Shown piece by piece: positions 8,959 through 16,272 of a DNA stretch of 18,406 nt; the first letter of the stretch is position 1; each line of letters starts with the position of its first letter. Position numbers and translations under genes: made by a program. The DNA is taken from positions 1 through 18,406 of the forward strand of contig JBKJHW010000096.1 of assembly GCA_046598935.1 (NCBI GenBank), given 5' to 3'. The notes under the pieces were generated by a model. The model ran no database searches. It was not told the origin of the DNA and worked only from the letters and a program-made list of their open reading frames with translations. Source of the DNA: SCUN01 sp046598935 (lineage in GTDB: Bacteria > Acidobacteriota > Vicinamibacteria > Vicinamibacterales > SCN-69-37).

Positions 8959-9156
8959 CAGGGCGAAGGCGAACAGACCGCCGATCACCACCCCAATTGC
9001 CGGGACGTGCGCAGGAACCAGCAGCACCTGAACAAGTCCGCCGAGCGATCCGCCGAGCGAGATCGCGATCGCCTGACGGATCAGGCGCTTCACCCAGACG
9101 GGTTTGCACTTATGGCCTTCCGACAGAGCGCCGAGACATCGCGGGCACGTCGCCAT
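8938..9156 (-). CDS. Small zinc-ribbon membrane protein, function unknown
   Basis: A protein of 72 residues not recognised as a named family. Residues 1-18 hold a compact zinc-knuckle candidate, Cys4-x2-Cys7 and His15-x-Cys17. A basic linker (KRLIRQ) is followed by two hydrophobic, glycine-rich stretches (about 27-47 and 51-67), giving a likely two-helix membrane hairpin with the knuckle in the cytoplasm. The metal ligands, membrane pattern and positive-inside linker make it a credible gene despite its size and its 21-nt tail-to-tail overlap with rdgB. Nothing in the context fixes a role. A minus-strand TGCTAGACT (9166-9174) resembles an extended -10 box, but it would leave almost no 5' leader. 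Confidence 0.68.
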   Translation of the reverse strand: MATCPRCLGALSEGHKCKPVWVKRLIRQAIAISLGGSLGGLVQVLLVPAHVPAIGVVIGGLFAFALSEGMKE

Positions 9157-9205
9157 TTATTCCGGCAGTCTAGCACGCGCCAATAACGTCAACGAGTGTC
9201 GATAG

Positions 9206-9234
9206 TAGACAGTTTCGCGATTGTTTGGCACAAT
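9206..9234 (+). promoter_or_regulatory. Candidate sigma70-type promoter for the Asp-box protein
   Basis: TAGACA (9206-9211; five of six to TTGACA) is followed after exactly 17 nt by CACAAT (9229-9234; four of six to TATAAT). The start of transcription would fall near 9241, leaving a roughly 32-nt leader that contains the ribosome-binding site. The call rests on sequence match and position only. Confidence 0.45.
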
Positions 9235-9235
9235 C
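9219..9235. promoter_or_regulatory. Perfect 6-bp dyad over the candidate -10 box
   Basis: GATTGT and ACAATC are perfect inverted arms around TTGGC. The dyad covers the proposed -10 hexamer, where a repressor site would block transcription. A dyad this short can occur by chance in 18 kb, so its operator role is only a suggestion. Confidence 0.3.
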
Positions 9236-9259
9236 CGCCCGCTCACCCCCTCGCCACCG

Positions 9260-9265
9260 AAAGGA
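9260..9265 (+). promoter_or_regulatory. Ribosome-binding site of the Asp-box protein gene
   Basis: AAAGGA ends 7 nt before ATG 9273. It supports that start, directly before a signal peptide, over the in-frame ATG at 9225, which would also place coding sequence over the candidate -10 box. Confidence 0.6.
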
Positions 9266-9272
9266 CGTCGCC

Positions 9273-12224
9273 ATGCGCACGACTCGAGTCCGGCTGCTCC
9301 GCCTCTGGAGCCTCTTCCTTATTAGTATTGCGGCGGCCACGCTCACCGCGCAGTCACCGGCGCCTGCGGCCCCGGTCGATCCGATGCTGAAGCATTTCTC
9401 GTGGCGCAATGTCGGCAACGCGAATCTGGTCGGCCGCATATCGGCCGTCGACGCGCTGGACGACGACTGGACGTACGTCATCGCCGGCTCGGCGTCCGGC
9501 GGCGTGTGGAAGTCGGTCAACGGCGGCACGACCTGGACGCCGATCTTCGATCAATACGGCGCGGCGTCGATCGGCGCGGTCAAGATTTTTCAGAAGAACA
9601 AGAACCTGATCTGGGTCGGCACCGGCGAGTCGTGGGGCCGCAATTCCGCGGCGTGGGGCGACGGTGTCTACAAGTCGACTGATGGCGGCGCGACGTTCAC
9701 GAACGTCGGCCTCAAAGACACCTACAACATCGAGCGCGTCGTCACGCATCCGATCAATCCGGACATCGTGTATGTGTCGGCAGTCGGGAACATCTGGGCC
9801 GCGATCGGCAGCCGCGGACTCTTCAAGACGATCGATGGCGGGAAGACGTGGGCGAAACTGACCGAAGGCCTGCCGAACGATCGCACCACCGGCGCCGCGG
9901 CGCTCGTGATGGATCCTTCGAATCCCGAAATTCTCTACACGTCATTCTGGCAGCACTACCGCCAGCCGTGGGTGCTCAACAGCGGCGGTCCCAACAGCGG
10001 TATTTTCAAATCGACCAACGGCGGCCGCTCGTGGGCGAAGCTGACGAACGGCTTGCCACCGGGTGATCTGGGCCGCATCGGCCTCGCGATCGCGCGGTCG
10101 AACCCGAAGGTGTTGATGGCGCAGGTCGAACACTCGTTCCAGCCGAATTGCGGCGGACGCGGCGGCGGCCGCGGCGGGGCTCAGGCCGTGGCGCCGGATC
10201 CGGCGTGCACCGACATGACGAAACTCGGCGCCGGCATCTATCGCTCGGAAGACGCGGGCGCGTCGTGGAAGCAGGTCGACCGGACGAGCACGCGGCCGTT
10301 CTATTACAGCCAGATCGGCATCAGCCCGCTCGACGACAAATACATCTTCAGTTTCCTGATCAACTACCGCCGGTCGACCGACGCGGGAAAGACATGGACA
10401 AGCGGCGGCGGCGGCGACGGCGGTCATTGCTGGCATGCCATGTGGCACGACCCGCACAACAAGGGCCGCTATTACATCGCGAGCGACGGCGGCTTGAACC
10501 TCACGCACGACGATGGCGCGTCGTCGCTGCGGTTCAACAACATCAACGTGACGCAGTTCTACGACGTCGCGGCCGACATGCAGGAGCCGTACTGGGTGTG
10601 CGGCGGTTTGCAGGATGCGGGCACCTCATGCGGCCCGTCAGCAACGCGCGCGGGCGGCATTTATACGAGCGACTGGGTCAACCTCTCCGGCGGTGACGGG
10701 TATCACGCGGAAATGGAGCCCGACGGACCGTGGGCGTACACGGAATCGCAGCCGGACGTGAACGGCGGCAACATCGGACGCACGAACATGAAGACGCGCG
10801 AGCGCGTGAACATCCGGCCGAGCAAGAACAACATCGTGAACTACACGACGTACATCACGCCCGAGATGGAGAAACGCGCGCTCGATAACAACTGGGGCGC
10901 GCAGCCGCAGGCCATGGGGCCGCTGCGCTACAACTGGTCGACGCCGTTTATCATGTCGCCGCACAACTCGCGGACGATTTACATCGGGTCGAATCATCTG
11001 ATCATGTCGAACGACCGCGGCACGACGTATCGGCTGATCAGCCCGGATCTCACGCAGAACATGCCGGAGAAGACGATTCGCCGCTCCGGCGGCATCACGC
11101 CGGACGAAGATCCGGGCGGCGGCGCGGAGTACCACGGCACGATCATCACCATTTCCGAATCGGCGCTCGAGCCCGGCAACATCTGGATCGGCAGCGACGA
11201 CGGGAATATCCAGGTGACGCGCAACACGGGCGGCTCGTGGGACAAGGTCGGGATATCCGGCATGCCGGGGCTTCCGCAGACCGACATGTGGGTCAGCCGC
11301 GTAGAGGCGTCGCGATTTTCGCGCGGCACGGCGTACGCGACGATCGACGGCCATCGCTTCGGAAATCACAAACCGTACGTGTACAAGACCACCGATTACG
11401 GCAAGACGTGGACGTCGATCGCCAACGGGATTCCCGACGGCAACCCGATGTACGTGATCAAAGAGGACGTGAAGAATCCGAACCTCCTGTTTGCGGGCAG
11501 CGAGTTCGCGGCGTTTTTCACGCTCGACGGCGGCGCGAACTGGAAGAAGCTCGGCGCGAATCTGCCGACGGTTGCCGTGCACGACGTGATGGTCCATCCG
11601 CGCGACGGCGACCTCATCGCCGCCACGCACGGCCGCGGCATCTGGGTGCTCGACGACATCACGCCATTGCAGCAGTTGACGACGGAGGCGCAGGCGGCAG
11701 ACGCTGTGCTCTTCCAGAGCCGGCCGACCGTGCAGTGGCTGACCATGCAGCCGCAGCACAACGGCGGCAACCTGGCGTTTGTCGGCCGTAACCCGACGAG
11801 AAACGCGGTGATCAATTACCACTTAAGCGACCGCATCACCGGCGACGTGAAGTTCGACATTGCTGATGCCGGCAGCGATCGGATGTGCACGGGCACGTTC
11901 CCGGCGCAGGACGGGATCGGACGCGTGGAGTGGAACATGAACTTCACGGCGGCGCCTGGTCCGGCTGGTCCTGCGGGCGCCGCCGGCGGAGCCGGAGGCG
12001 GACGCGGCGGCGGTGGCGGCGCGTGCCTCAGCGTGCCGAACAACGCCGCAGCGCCGGCAGGCCGCGGCGGTGGCGGCGGGCGCGGCGGCGGCGGCGCCGC
12101 CGGCCGCGCAACGCCGGGCACTTACAAGGTCACGATGACGGCGGGCGGCAAGACCTACACGAGCTGGATCACCCTCCGCCAGGACCCGATCGGCGTAGCC
12201 GCGGCGTTGGGCGGCGGACAGTAA
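9273..12224 (+). CDS. Exported VPS10/sortilin-like BNR (Asp-box) propeller protein
   Basis: A protein of 983 residues from ATG 9273. Residues 1-26 form a signal peptide (basic start, hydrophobic LFLISIAAATL core, cleavage near AQS). Nine Asp-box motifs of the S-x-D-x-G-x-T-W type are readable, for example VNGGTTW, STDGGATF, TIDGGKTW, STNGGRSW, SEDAGASW, STDAGKTW, NTGGSW, TTDYGKTW and TLDGGANW. This fits the large beta-propeller family annotated as BNR, sortilin-like or 'glycosyl hydrolase' in environmental bacteria. No hydrolase active site is visible, so an enzymatic role should not be assumed. Gly/Arg-rich inserts sit at residues 292-303 and 892-947. The last 35 residues form a short beta-rich module ending abruptly after ITLRQDP. 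It stands alone on the plus strand; its end is 16 nt from a convergent gene. Confidence 0.88.
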   Translation: MRTTRVRLLRLWSLFLISIAAATLTAQSPAPAAPVDPMLKHFSWRNVGNANLVGRISAVDALDDDWTYVIAGSASGGVWKSVNGGTTWTPIFDQYGAASIGAVKIFQKNKNLIWVGTGESWGRNSAAWGDGVYKSTDGGATFTNVGLKDTYNIERVVTHPINPDIVYVSAVGNIWAAIGSRGLFKTIDGGKTWAKLTEGLPNDRTTGAAALVMDPSNPEILYTSFWQHYRQPWVLNSGGPNSGIFKSTNGGRSWAKLTNGLPPGDLGRIGLAIARSNPKVLMAQVEHSFQPNCGGRGGGRGGAQAVAPDPACTDMTKLGAGIYRSEDAGASWKQVDRTSTRPFYYSQIGISPLDDKYIFSFLINYRRSTDAGKTWTSGGGGDGGHCWHAMWHDPHNKGRYYIASDGGLNLTHDDGASSLRFNNINVTQFYDVAADMQEPYWVCGGLQDAGTSCGPSATRAGGIYTSDWVNLSGGDGYHAEMEPDGPWAYTESQPDVNGGNIGRTNMKTRERVNIRPSKNNIVNYTTYITPEMEKRALDNNWGAQPQAMGPLRYNWSTPFIMSPHNSRTIYIGSNHLIMSNDRGTTYRLISPDLTQNMPEKTIRRSGGITPDEDPGGGAEYHGTIITISESALEPGNIWIGSDDGNIQVTRNTGGSWDKVGISGMPGLPQTDMWVSRVEASRFSRGTAYATIDGHRFGNHKPYVYKTTDYGKTWTSIANGIPDGNPMYVIKEDVKNPNLLFAGSEFAAFFTLDGGANWKKLGANLPTVAVHDVMVHPRDGDLIAATHGRGIWVLDDITPLQQLTTEAQAADAVLFQSRPTVQWLTMQPQHNGGNLAFVGRNPTRNAVINYHLSDRITGDVKFDIADAGSDRMCTGTFPAQDGIGRVEWNMNFTAAPGPAGPAGAAGGAGGGRGGGGGACLSVPNNAAAPAGRGGGGGRGGGGAAGRATPGTYKVTMTAGGKTYTSWITLRQDPIGVAAALGGGQ

Positions 12225-12240
12225 AAGAGGGACGCACCCC

Positions 12241-12834
12241 TTACAAGCCGAAGTCGGTCTTGGCCTTCTCGAAACAGCTCGGGCAGATGCCGTGACTGAA
12301 CTGCGCGTGCGAGTGGTCGCTGATGTAGCGCTCCATCTGCTCCCAGCTCTGCTCTTCGGTGCGGATTCGTTTGCAGTAACTGCAGATCGACAAAAACCCC
12401 TCGAGCTGCCGCACATTGGCCAGCGCCGCCTGCAGCTCGTCAACACGATCTTCGAGCTGCGACTGGAGCGTCGCCACGCGCACGCCGACGTGTACTCGCG
12501 CGCGCAGCTCTTCGCGGTCGAACGGCTTCGTGATGTAGTCGTCGGCGCCGGCGTCGAGGCCCGTCACCATGTCGGCGCTGCCCTCGCGCGCGGTCAGCAG
12601 AAGAATGTAGATGTTTGCCGTCGCGGGATTGGCGCGGAGCCGGCGGCACAATTCAGGCCCGTCGATACCGGGCATCATCCAGTCGACGATGGCTAGCGGC
12701 GTGTATTCGAGATTGAGGGAGTCCCAGGCTTCCTGGCCGTCGAAGACGACGGCGACCTCCAGGCCCCACGAACGCAACGCCGCCGACAAGATTCGGGCGG
12801 CGACAGGATCATCATCGGCGACGAGTACGCGCAT
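12241..12834 (-). CDS. Response regulator: REC, coiled coil and four-cysteine tail
   Basis: A protein of 197 residues from ATG 12834. Residues 1-118 form a receiver domain with the acidic pocket Asp8-Asp9, phospho-acceptor Asp51 (VDWMMPGIDG), Thr81 and Lys103. Residues 122-148 are a likely coiled coil. The C-terminus has Cys151-x2-Cys154-K-R-I-R and HGICPSC (Cys185, Cys188), with an aromatic/acidic stretch between. This pattern is met at the ends of some PAS and receiver proteins and probably binds zinc. No DNA-binding or enzymatic output domain exists, so output should be by protein contact. It follows the hybrid kinase by 27 nt and is the natural receiver of its HPT domain. Confidence 0.92.
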   Translation of the reverse strand: MRVLVADDDPVAARILSAALRSWGLEVAVVFDGQEAWDSLNLEYTPLAIVDWMMPGIDGPELCRRLRANPATANIYILLLTAREGSADMVTGLDAGADDYITKPFDREELRARVHVGVRVATLQSQLEDRVDELQAALANVRQLEGFLSICSYCKRIRTEEQSWEQMERYISDHSHAQFSHGICPSCFEKAKTDFGL

Positions 12835-12861
12835 TCAATTATCGGTGAGGGGGGAACATCC

Positions 12862-15381
12862 TCACGCAGTATTGAGAATTGTAAGCAGTTCTTCGGCTTC
12901 CGCGGCAAGCCGCGGAAAGTAATGTGCCGCGCGGGCGACGTCGCTCGATTGGCCGGCATCTTCAAGCTCGAGCGCCAGCGCGGCCAGGCGTTTGGCGGAG
13001 AGATTGCCTGCGGCGCCCTTGAGCGTATGCGCCGACGCGCGCAACCGGGTGAGATCGCGCACGTCAATCGCCGCTCGAATATCGGAGACGAGCTCCGGCG
13101 TGCTGTGGCAGAAGATTGCGACGATTTCGCGCATGACCTCGCGATCGCCGCCAAGCCGTTCCATCAATTCGGCTTCATCGAACCGCGCGACGTCATCGCC
13201 GACCGACGCCGGGCGATCGGCATCCAGACCGACGTCTGAATCGTTCAGCTCGACCGCGGCGAACAGATCCAGCCTGTCGATCGGCTTCGCGAGGTATCCG
13301 TCCATGCCCGCCGCCAGGCACCGCTCGCGGTCGCGCTGCAGCGCGTGCGCGGTGAGCGCGACGATGCGCACATGACCGCCTTCGCGTTCTTCACGCCCGC
13401 GAATCGCGCGCGTTGCATCGAAGCCGCCCATGACCGGCATCTGCACGTCCATCAGGATCACGTCGAATCGGCCCGGCGCAAATGCATTGAGCGCTTCGGC
13501 GCCGTTGTTGACGACGGTGACCTCATGGCCGCGCCGCTCCAGCATGCTGCGGGCGACGCGCTGGTTGACCGCGTTGTCTTCGGCCAGCAGCACGCGCGCG
13601 CGGCGCGCGGCGCCCGTCACCGCGGGCATCGACGGCGCGAGCCTCGGTGCGCCGAACAGTGAAGACACCGCGTCGAACAGATCCGCCTGCCGCACGGGCT
13701 TCGTGAGATACGCCGAGATGCCGAGCTCGCGGCACCGCGCCGAGTCGCCGGGCCGGCCCGATGACGTGAGCATCATCAGCCGCACATCGGCGAATCGCGG
13801 ATCGGCTTTCACCGCGGCCGCGACGGCGAAGCCGTCCATTTCCGGCAGGTTTGAATCGAGCAGGATCGCGCGGTACGGATGGCCCTCGTCAACGGCCGCC
13901 GCGAGCGCTCCGAGCGCCTGCCGTCCGGACTCGACGGCCGTCGGCGCCATCTTCCATCGGCGCAGCTGCTCATCGAAGATGCGCCGGTTGACAGGGTTGT
14001 CGTCCACGATCAGCGCGCGCAGGCCGTCGAGCTGCGGGTTGTGTTTCTCCGCGTGCGGCATCGCCGCTTCGTCGAATTCGGCGTCGAACCTGAATGTGCT
14101 CCCGCCGCCGGGCGTTTCCTCGATCGAGATCTCGCCGCCCATGAGCCGCACCAGCGTCGCTGAAATCGTGAGGCCGAGGCCGGTGCCGCCGTATTTCCGC
14201 GTGGTTGAACCGTCGGCCTGGCGGAACGCCTCGAAGATCGCGTCCCGTTTCTCAACCGGCACGCCGATGCCGGTATCGGTAACGATGAAAGCGAGCCGGG
14301 CGCGCCCGCCAATCACCGGCGCCGCGAGACGGATCTGCACGAGCACGTGGCCACTCTCGGTGAATTTGATCGCGTTAGCCGCGAGGTTCGCCAACACCTG
14401 GCGCAACCGGAGCGGATCGCCGATGACGCCGGCCGGCACCGCCTGATCGACTTCGGTGATCAGCTCGAGGCCCTTCTGATCGGCGCTGAGCGCCAGCGGC
14501 TTCAGCGCGTCGATCAGCATGTCGCGCACCGCGAACGGCAGCTCTTCGAGCTCCATCCGGCCCGACTCGACTTTCGAGAAATCCAGGATGTCATTCAGGA
14601 TCGCGAGCAGCGATTCTGCCGAGGCCTGAACCGTCTCCAGGCTCTCGCGCTGATCGGGCTCCAGCTCGCTGTCGAGGACGAGCTCCGTCATGCCGATGAT
14701 GCCGTTCATGGGCGTTCGAATCTCGTGGCTCATGTTGGCGAGAAACTCGCTTTTGGCGCGGCTCGCTGCCTCCGCGCCCTCCTTCGCTTCCCGCAGCTCG
14801 GCTTCGATGCGCTTGCGGTCCGAAATGTCGATCAGCGTGCCTTCGGTTTCGCCGGCGCCGCCGGCATTCTCGACATACGTCGCGCTGTCGAGCACCCACA
14901 CCTTCGTGCCGTCGCGGAGCGTCAGCTCCACTTCGACGTTCGTGAGGCCCCGGCTCGACTGCAGGCGTTCAAGGAACCGCGCGCGCGTGCCCGCGTCTGG
15001 AAAAAAATCAAGGGCATTCTGCCCGATCGCTTCCTTCGCCGATCGGAATCCGAGAATCTTCGCGCACGCGTCGTTGCAGTTGATGATCCGCCCGTCCACC
15101 GACGTGCGATAGACCCCGGCGAGGCTGCGCTCGAAGAGCAGCTTGTAACGGCGGCCCGCATGCGCCATCCGCGCCACGAGCGGACGGACGATGAACCACG
15201 AGACGGCGGCGACCTGGAACGCGACGATTGCGAGAAAGCCCGCGACGCGCAGCGCTTGCGACGCGCTCGTCGCCCGGGACGCCCATCCGTTCCACGCGAG
15301 CAACGCGCCCTCGGCGACCAGGGCGATCAGGATAAACATCAGGACCGATTGGAGGGCCGGGCGGTTACGTCGTTCAGACAC
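12862..15381 (-). CDS. Hybrid histidine kinase, BarA-like (PAS-HisKA-HATPase-REC-REC-HPT)
   Basis: A protein of 839 residues starting at GTG 15381. Two membrane helices (about 13-31 and 46-66) leave only about 14 residues outside. A PAS domain (75-190) precedes HisKA with His219 (FLANMSHEIRTPMNG), then HATPase_c with N-box Asn337, DTGIG (369-373) and GGTGLGL (398-404). Two receivers follow, with phospho-acceptors Asp509 (LLDSNLPEMDG) and Asp645 (LMDVQMPVMGG). The HPT domain ends the protein, with His785 in SAHTLKGAAGN. All phosphotransfer residues appear intact, giving the chain His219 to Asp to His785 to the response regulator encoded next. With so short an outer loop, the signal must enter through the PAS domain, the membrane, or a partner protein. 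It starts 27 nt after the lipoprotein gene. Confidence 0.96.
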   Translation of the reverse strand: MSERRNRPALQSVLMFILIALVAEGALLAWNGWASRATSASQALRVAGFLAIVAFQVAAVSWFIVRPLVARMAHAGRRYKLLFERSLAGVYRTSVDGRIINCNDACAKILGFRSAKEAIGQNALDFFPDAGTRARFLERLQSSRGLTNVEVELTLRDGTKVWVLDSATYVENAGGAGETEGTLIDISDRKRIEAELREAKEGAEAASRAKSEFLANMSHEIRTPMNGIIGMTELVLDSELEPDQRESLETVQASAESLLAILNDILDFSKVESGRMELEELPFAVRDMLIDALKPLALSADQKGLELITEVDQAVPAGVIGDPLRLRQVLANLAANAIKFTESGHVLVQIRLAAPVIGGRARLAFIVTDTGIGVPVEKRDAIFEAFRQADGSTTRKYGGTGLGLTISATLVRLMGGEISIEETPGGGSTFRFDAEFDEAAMPHAEKHNPQLDGLRALIVDDNPVNRRIFDEQLRRWKMAPTAVESGRQALGALAAAVDEGHPYRAILLDSNLPEMDGFAVAAAVKADPRFADVRLMMLTSSGRPGDSARCRELGISAYLTKPVRQADLFDAVSSLFGAPRLAPSMPAVTGAARRARVLLAEDNAVNQRVARSMLERRGHEVTVVNNGAEALNAFAPGRFDVILMDVQMPVMGGFDATRAIRGREEREGGHVRIVALTAHALQRDRERCLAAGMDGYLAKPIDRLDLFAAVELNDSDVGLDADRPASVGDDVARFDEAELMERLGGDREVMREIVAIFCHSTPELVSDIRAAIDVRDLTRLRASAHTLKGAAGNLSAKRLAALALELEDAGQSSDVARAAHYFPRLAAEAEELLTILNTA

Positions 15382-15387
15382 GAAGAA

Positions 15388-15392
15388 CCTCC
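15388..15392 (-). promoter_or_regulatory. Strong Shine-Dalgarno fixing the GTG start of the hybrid kinase
   Basis: GGAGG on the minus strand lies 6 nt before GTG 15381, directly ahead of the charged N-terminus and first membrane helix. No ATG competes upstream in this frame before the lipoprotein stop. Confidence 0.75.
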
Positions 15393-15408
15393 GGGGGGCG
15401 GTGGGAGT

Positions 15409-16272
15409 TTATCTCACCCGGCTGACCCTGCCGGTGGCAACGTCCACGATCGAAATATGGCTCTCGAGTTTGGCGGGCGGTGGCGCGACTGGTGAAACCT
15501 GCGACGACTCGACGAAGACAATCAGTTTGCCATCGGGCGACCACCGGGGATCGATGGCTGAACCGAGCGGCGACGAGGCCAACACCCGCTGCCCGCTGCC
15601 GTCGGCGTTCATCAGGAAGATCTCGGTCTTCCCGCTCCGCCAGCTCATGAACACCAGCTGCTTCCCATCAGGCGACCATGACGGATACATCCCGTTGGCC
15701 GGATCGGTCGTCAATCGCGTCAGCGCTCCGCCCTCAGCGCGTACGTGCACGTCCCTGCCGACGTGGAGCGCGATGTTATTGCCATCGGGAGAGAATTGCG
15801 GAAACCAGTTGGTGCCGCCCCTGGTGAGGCGCGTGACGCCGGTGCCGTCGGCGTTCATCCGGTAGAGATCGAACTCGCGGTTGTCGCGATCCGACATGAA
15901 GACGATCGACTGCCCATCGGGTGACCACGCGGGCGCGACGTCACGCGCGCGGTCGCTGGTGATCCGCCGTGGATTAAAACCGTTGGCGTTCATCAGCCAG
16001 ATATCGAAATTGCCGGCGGCTGCGTCCGACTCGTACGCGATGCTCTTGCCGTCAGGCGACGCCGAGGGGTAGCCTTCAGCGGCCTTCGGCGTCCTGGTCA
16101 GCTGCCGGACATTCGATCCGTCGGCCGCCATGATGAACAGGTCGGCGCGCTCGCCGGCATTTTCGGCGTAGAAGACGATCTCCCCTGCCGGCGTCCAGCC
16201 CGGCGCGCCCGATTGCACCGGCGCCCGTGAACAGGCGCCGGCGGCAATCAGGCACAACACAATCCATCTCAT
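15409..16272 (-). CDS. TolB-like six-bladed PD40 propeller lipoprotein
   Basis: A protein of 287 residues from ATG 16272. An open frame extends upstream to 16368, but that part overlaps the S9 peptidase and hides the signal sequence. The N-terminus MRWIVLCLIAAGAC is a lipoprotein signal with Cys14 as the likely lipid site; the -3 Ala is acceptable but not ideal. Six blades are readable: one WTPAGEIVFYAE and five SPDG-type repeats (SPDGKSIAYES, SPDGQSIVFMS, SPDGNNIALH, SPDGKQLVFMS, SPDGKLIVFVE), with intervening DLFIMAADG/EIFLMNADG strands. The fold matches the TolB C-terminal propeller, a protein-binding scaffold; TolB's own N-terminal domain is absent. ATG overlaps the peptidase stop as ATGA (16269-16272), implying coupled translation. 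It may be a periplasmic partner of the peptidase or of the kinase downstream. Confidence 0.9.
   Translation of the reverse strand: MRWIVLCLIAAGACSRAPVQSGAPGWTPAGEIVFYAENAGERADLFIMAADGSNVRQLTRTPKAAEGYPSASPDGKSIAYESDAAAGNFDIWLMNANGFNPRRITSDRARDVAPAWSPDGQSIVFMSDRDNREFDLYRMNADGTGVTRLTRGGTNWFPQFSPDGNNIALHVGRDVHVRAEGGALTRLTTDPANGMYPSWSPDGKQLVFMSWRSGKTEIFLMNADGSGQRVLASSPLGSAIDPRWSPDGKLIVFVESSQVSPVAPPPAKLESHISIVDVATGRVSRVR

Noticed and set aside
10638..11822. 394-residue minus-strand frame in the Asp-box gene
   Set aside because: Arg/His/Val-rich antisense shadow of the propeller gene with no recognisable domain.
13430..15495. Plus-strand frames (13430-14446, 14347-15495) over the hybrid kinase
   Set aside because: The minus strand carries every kinase, receiver and HPT motif; these frames show none.
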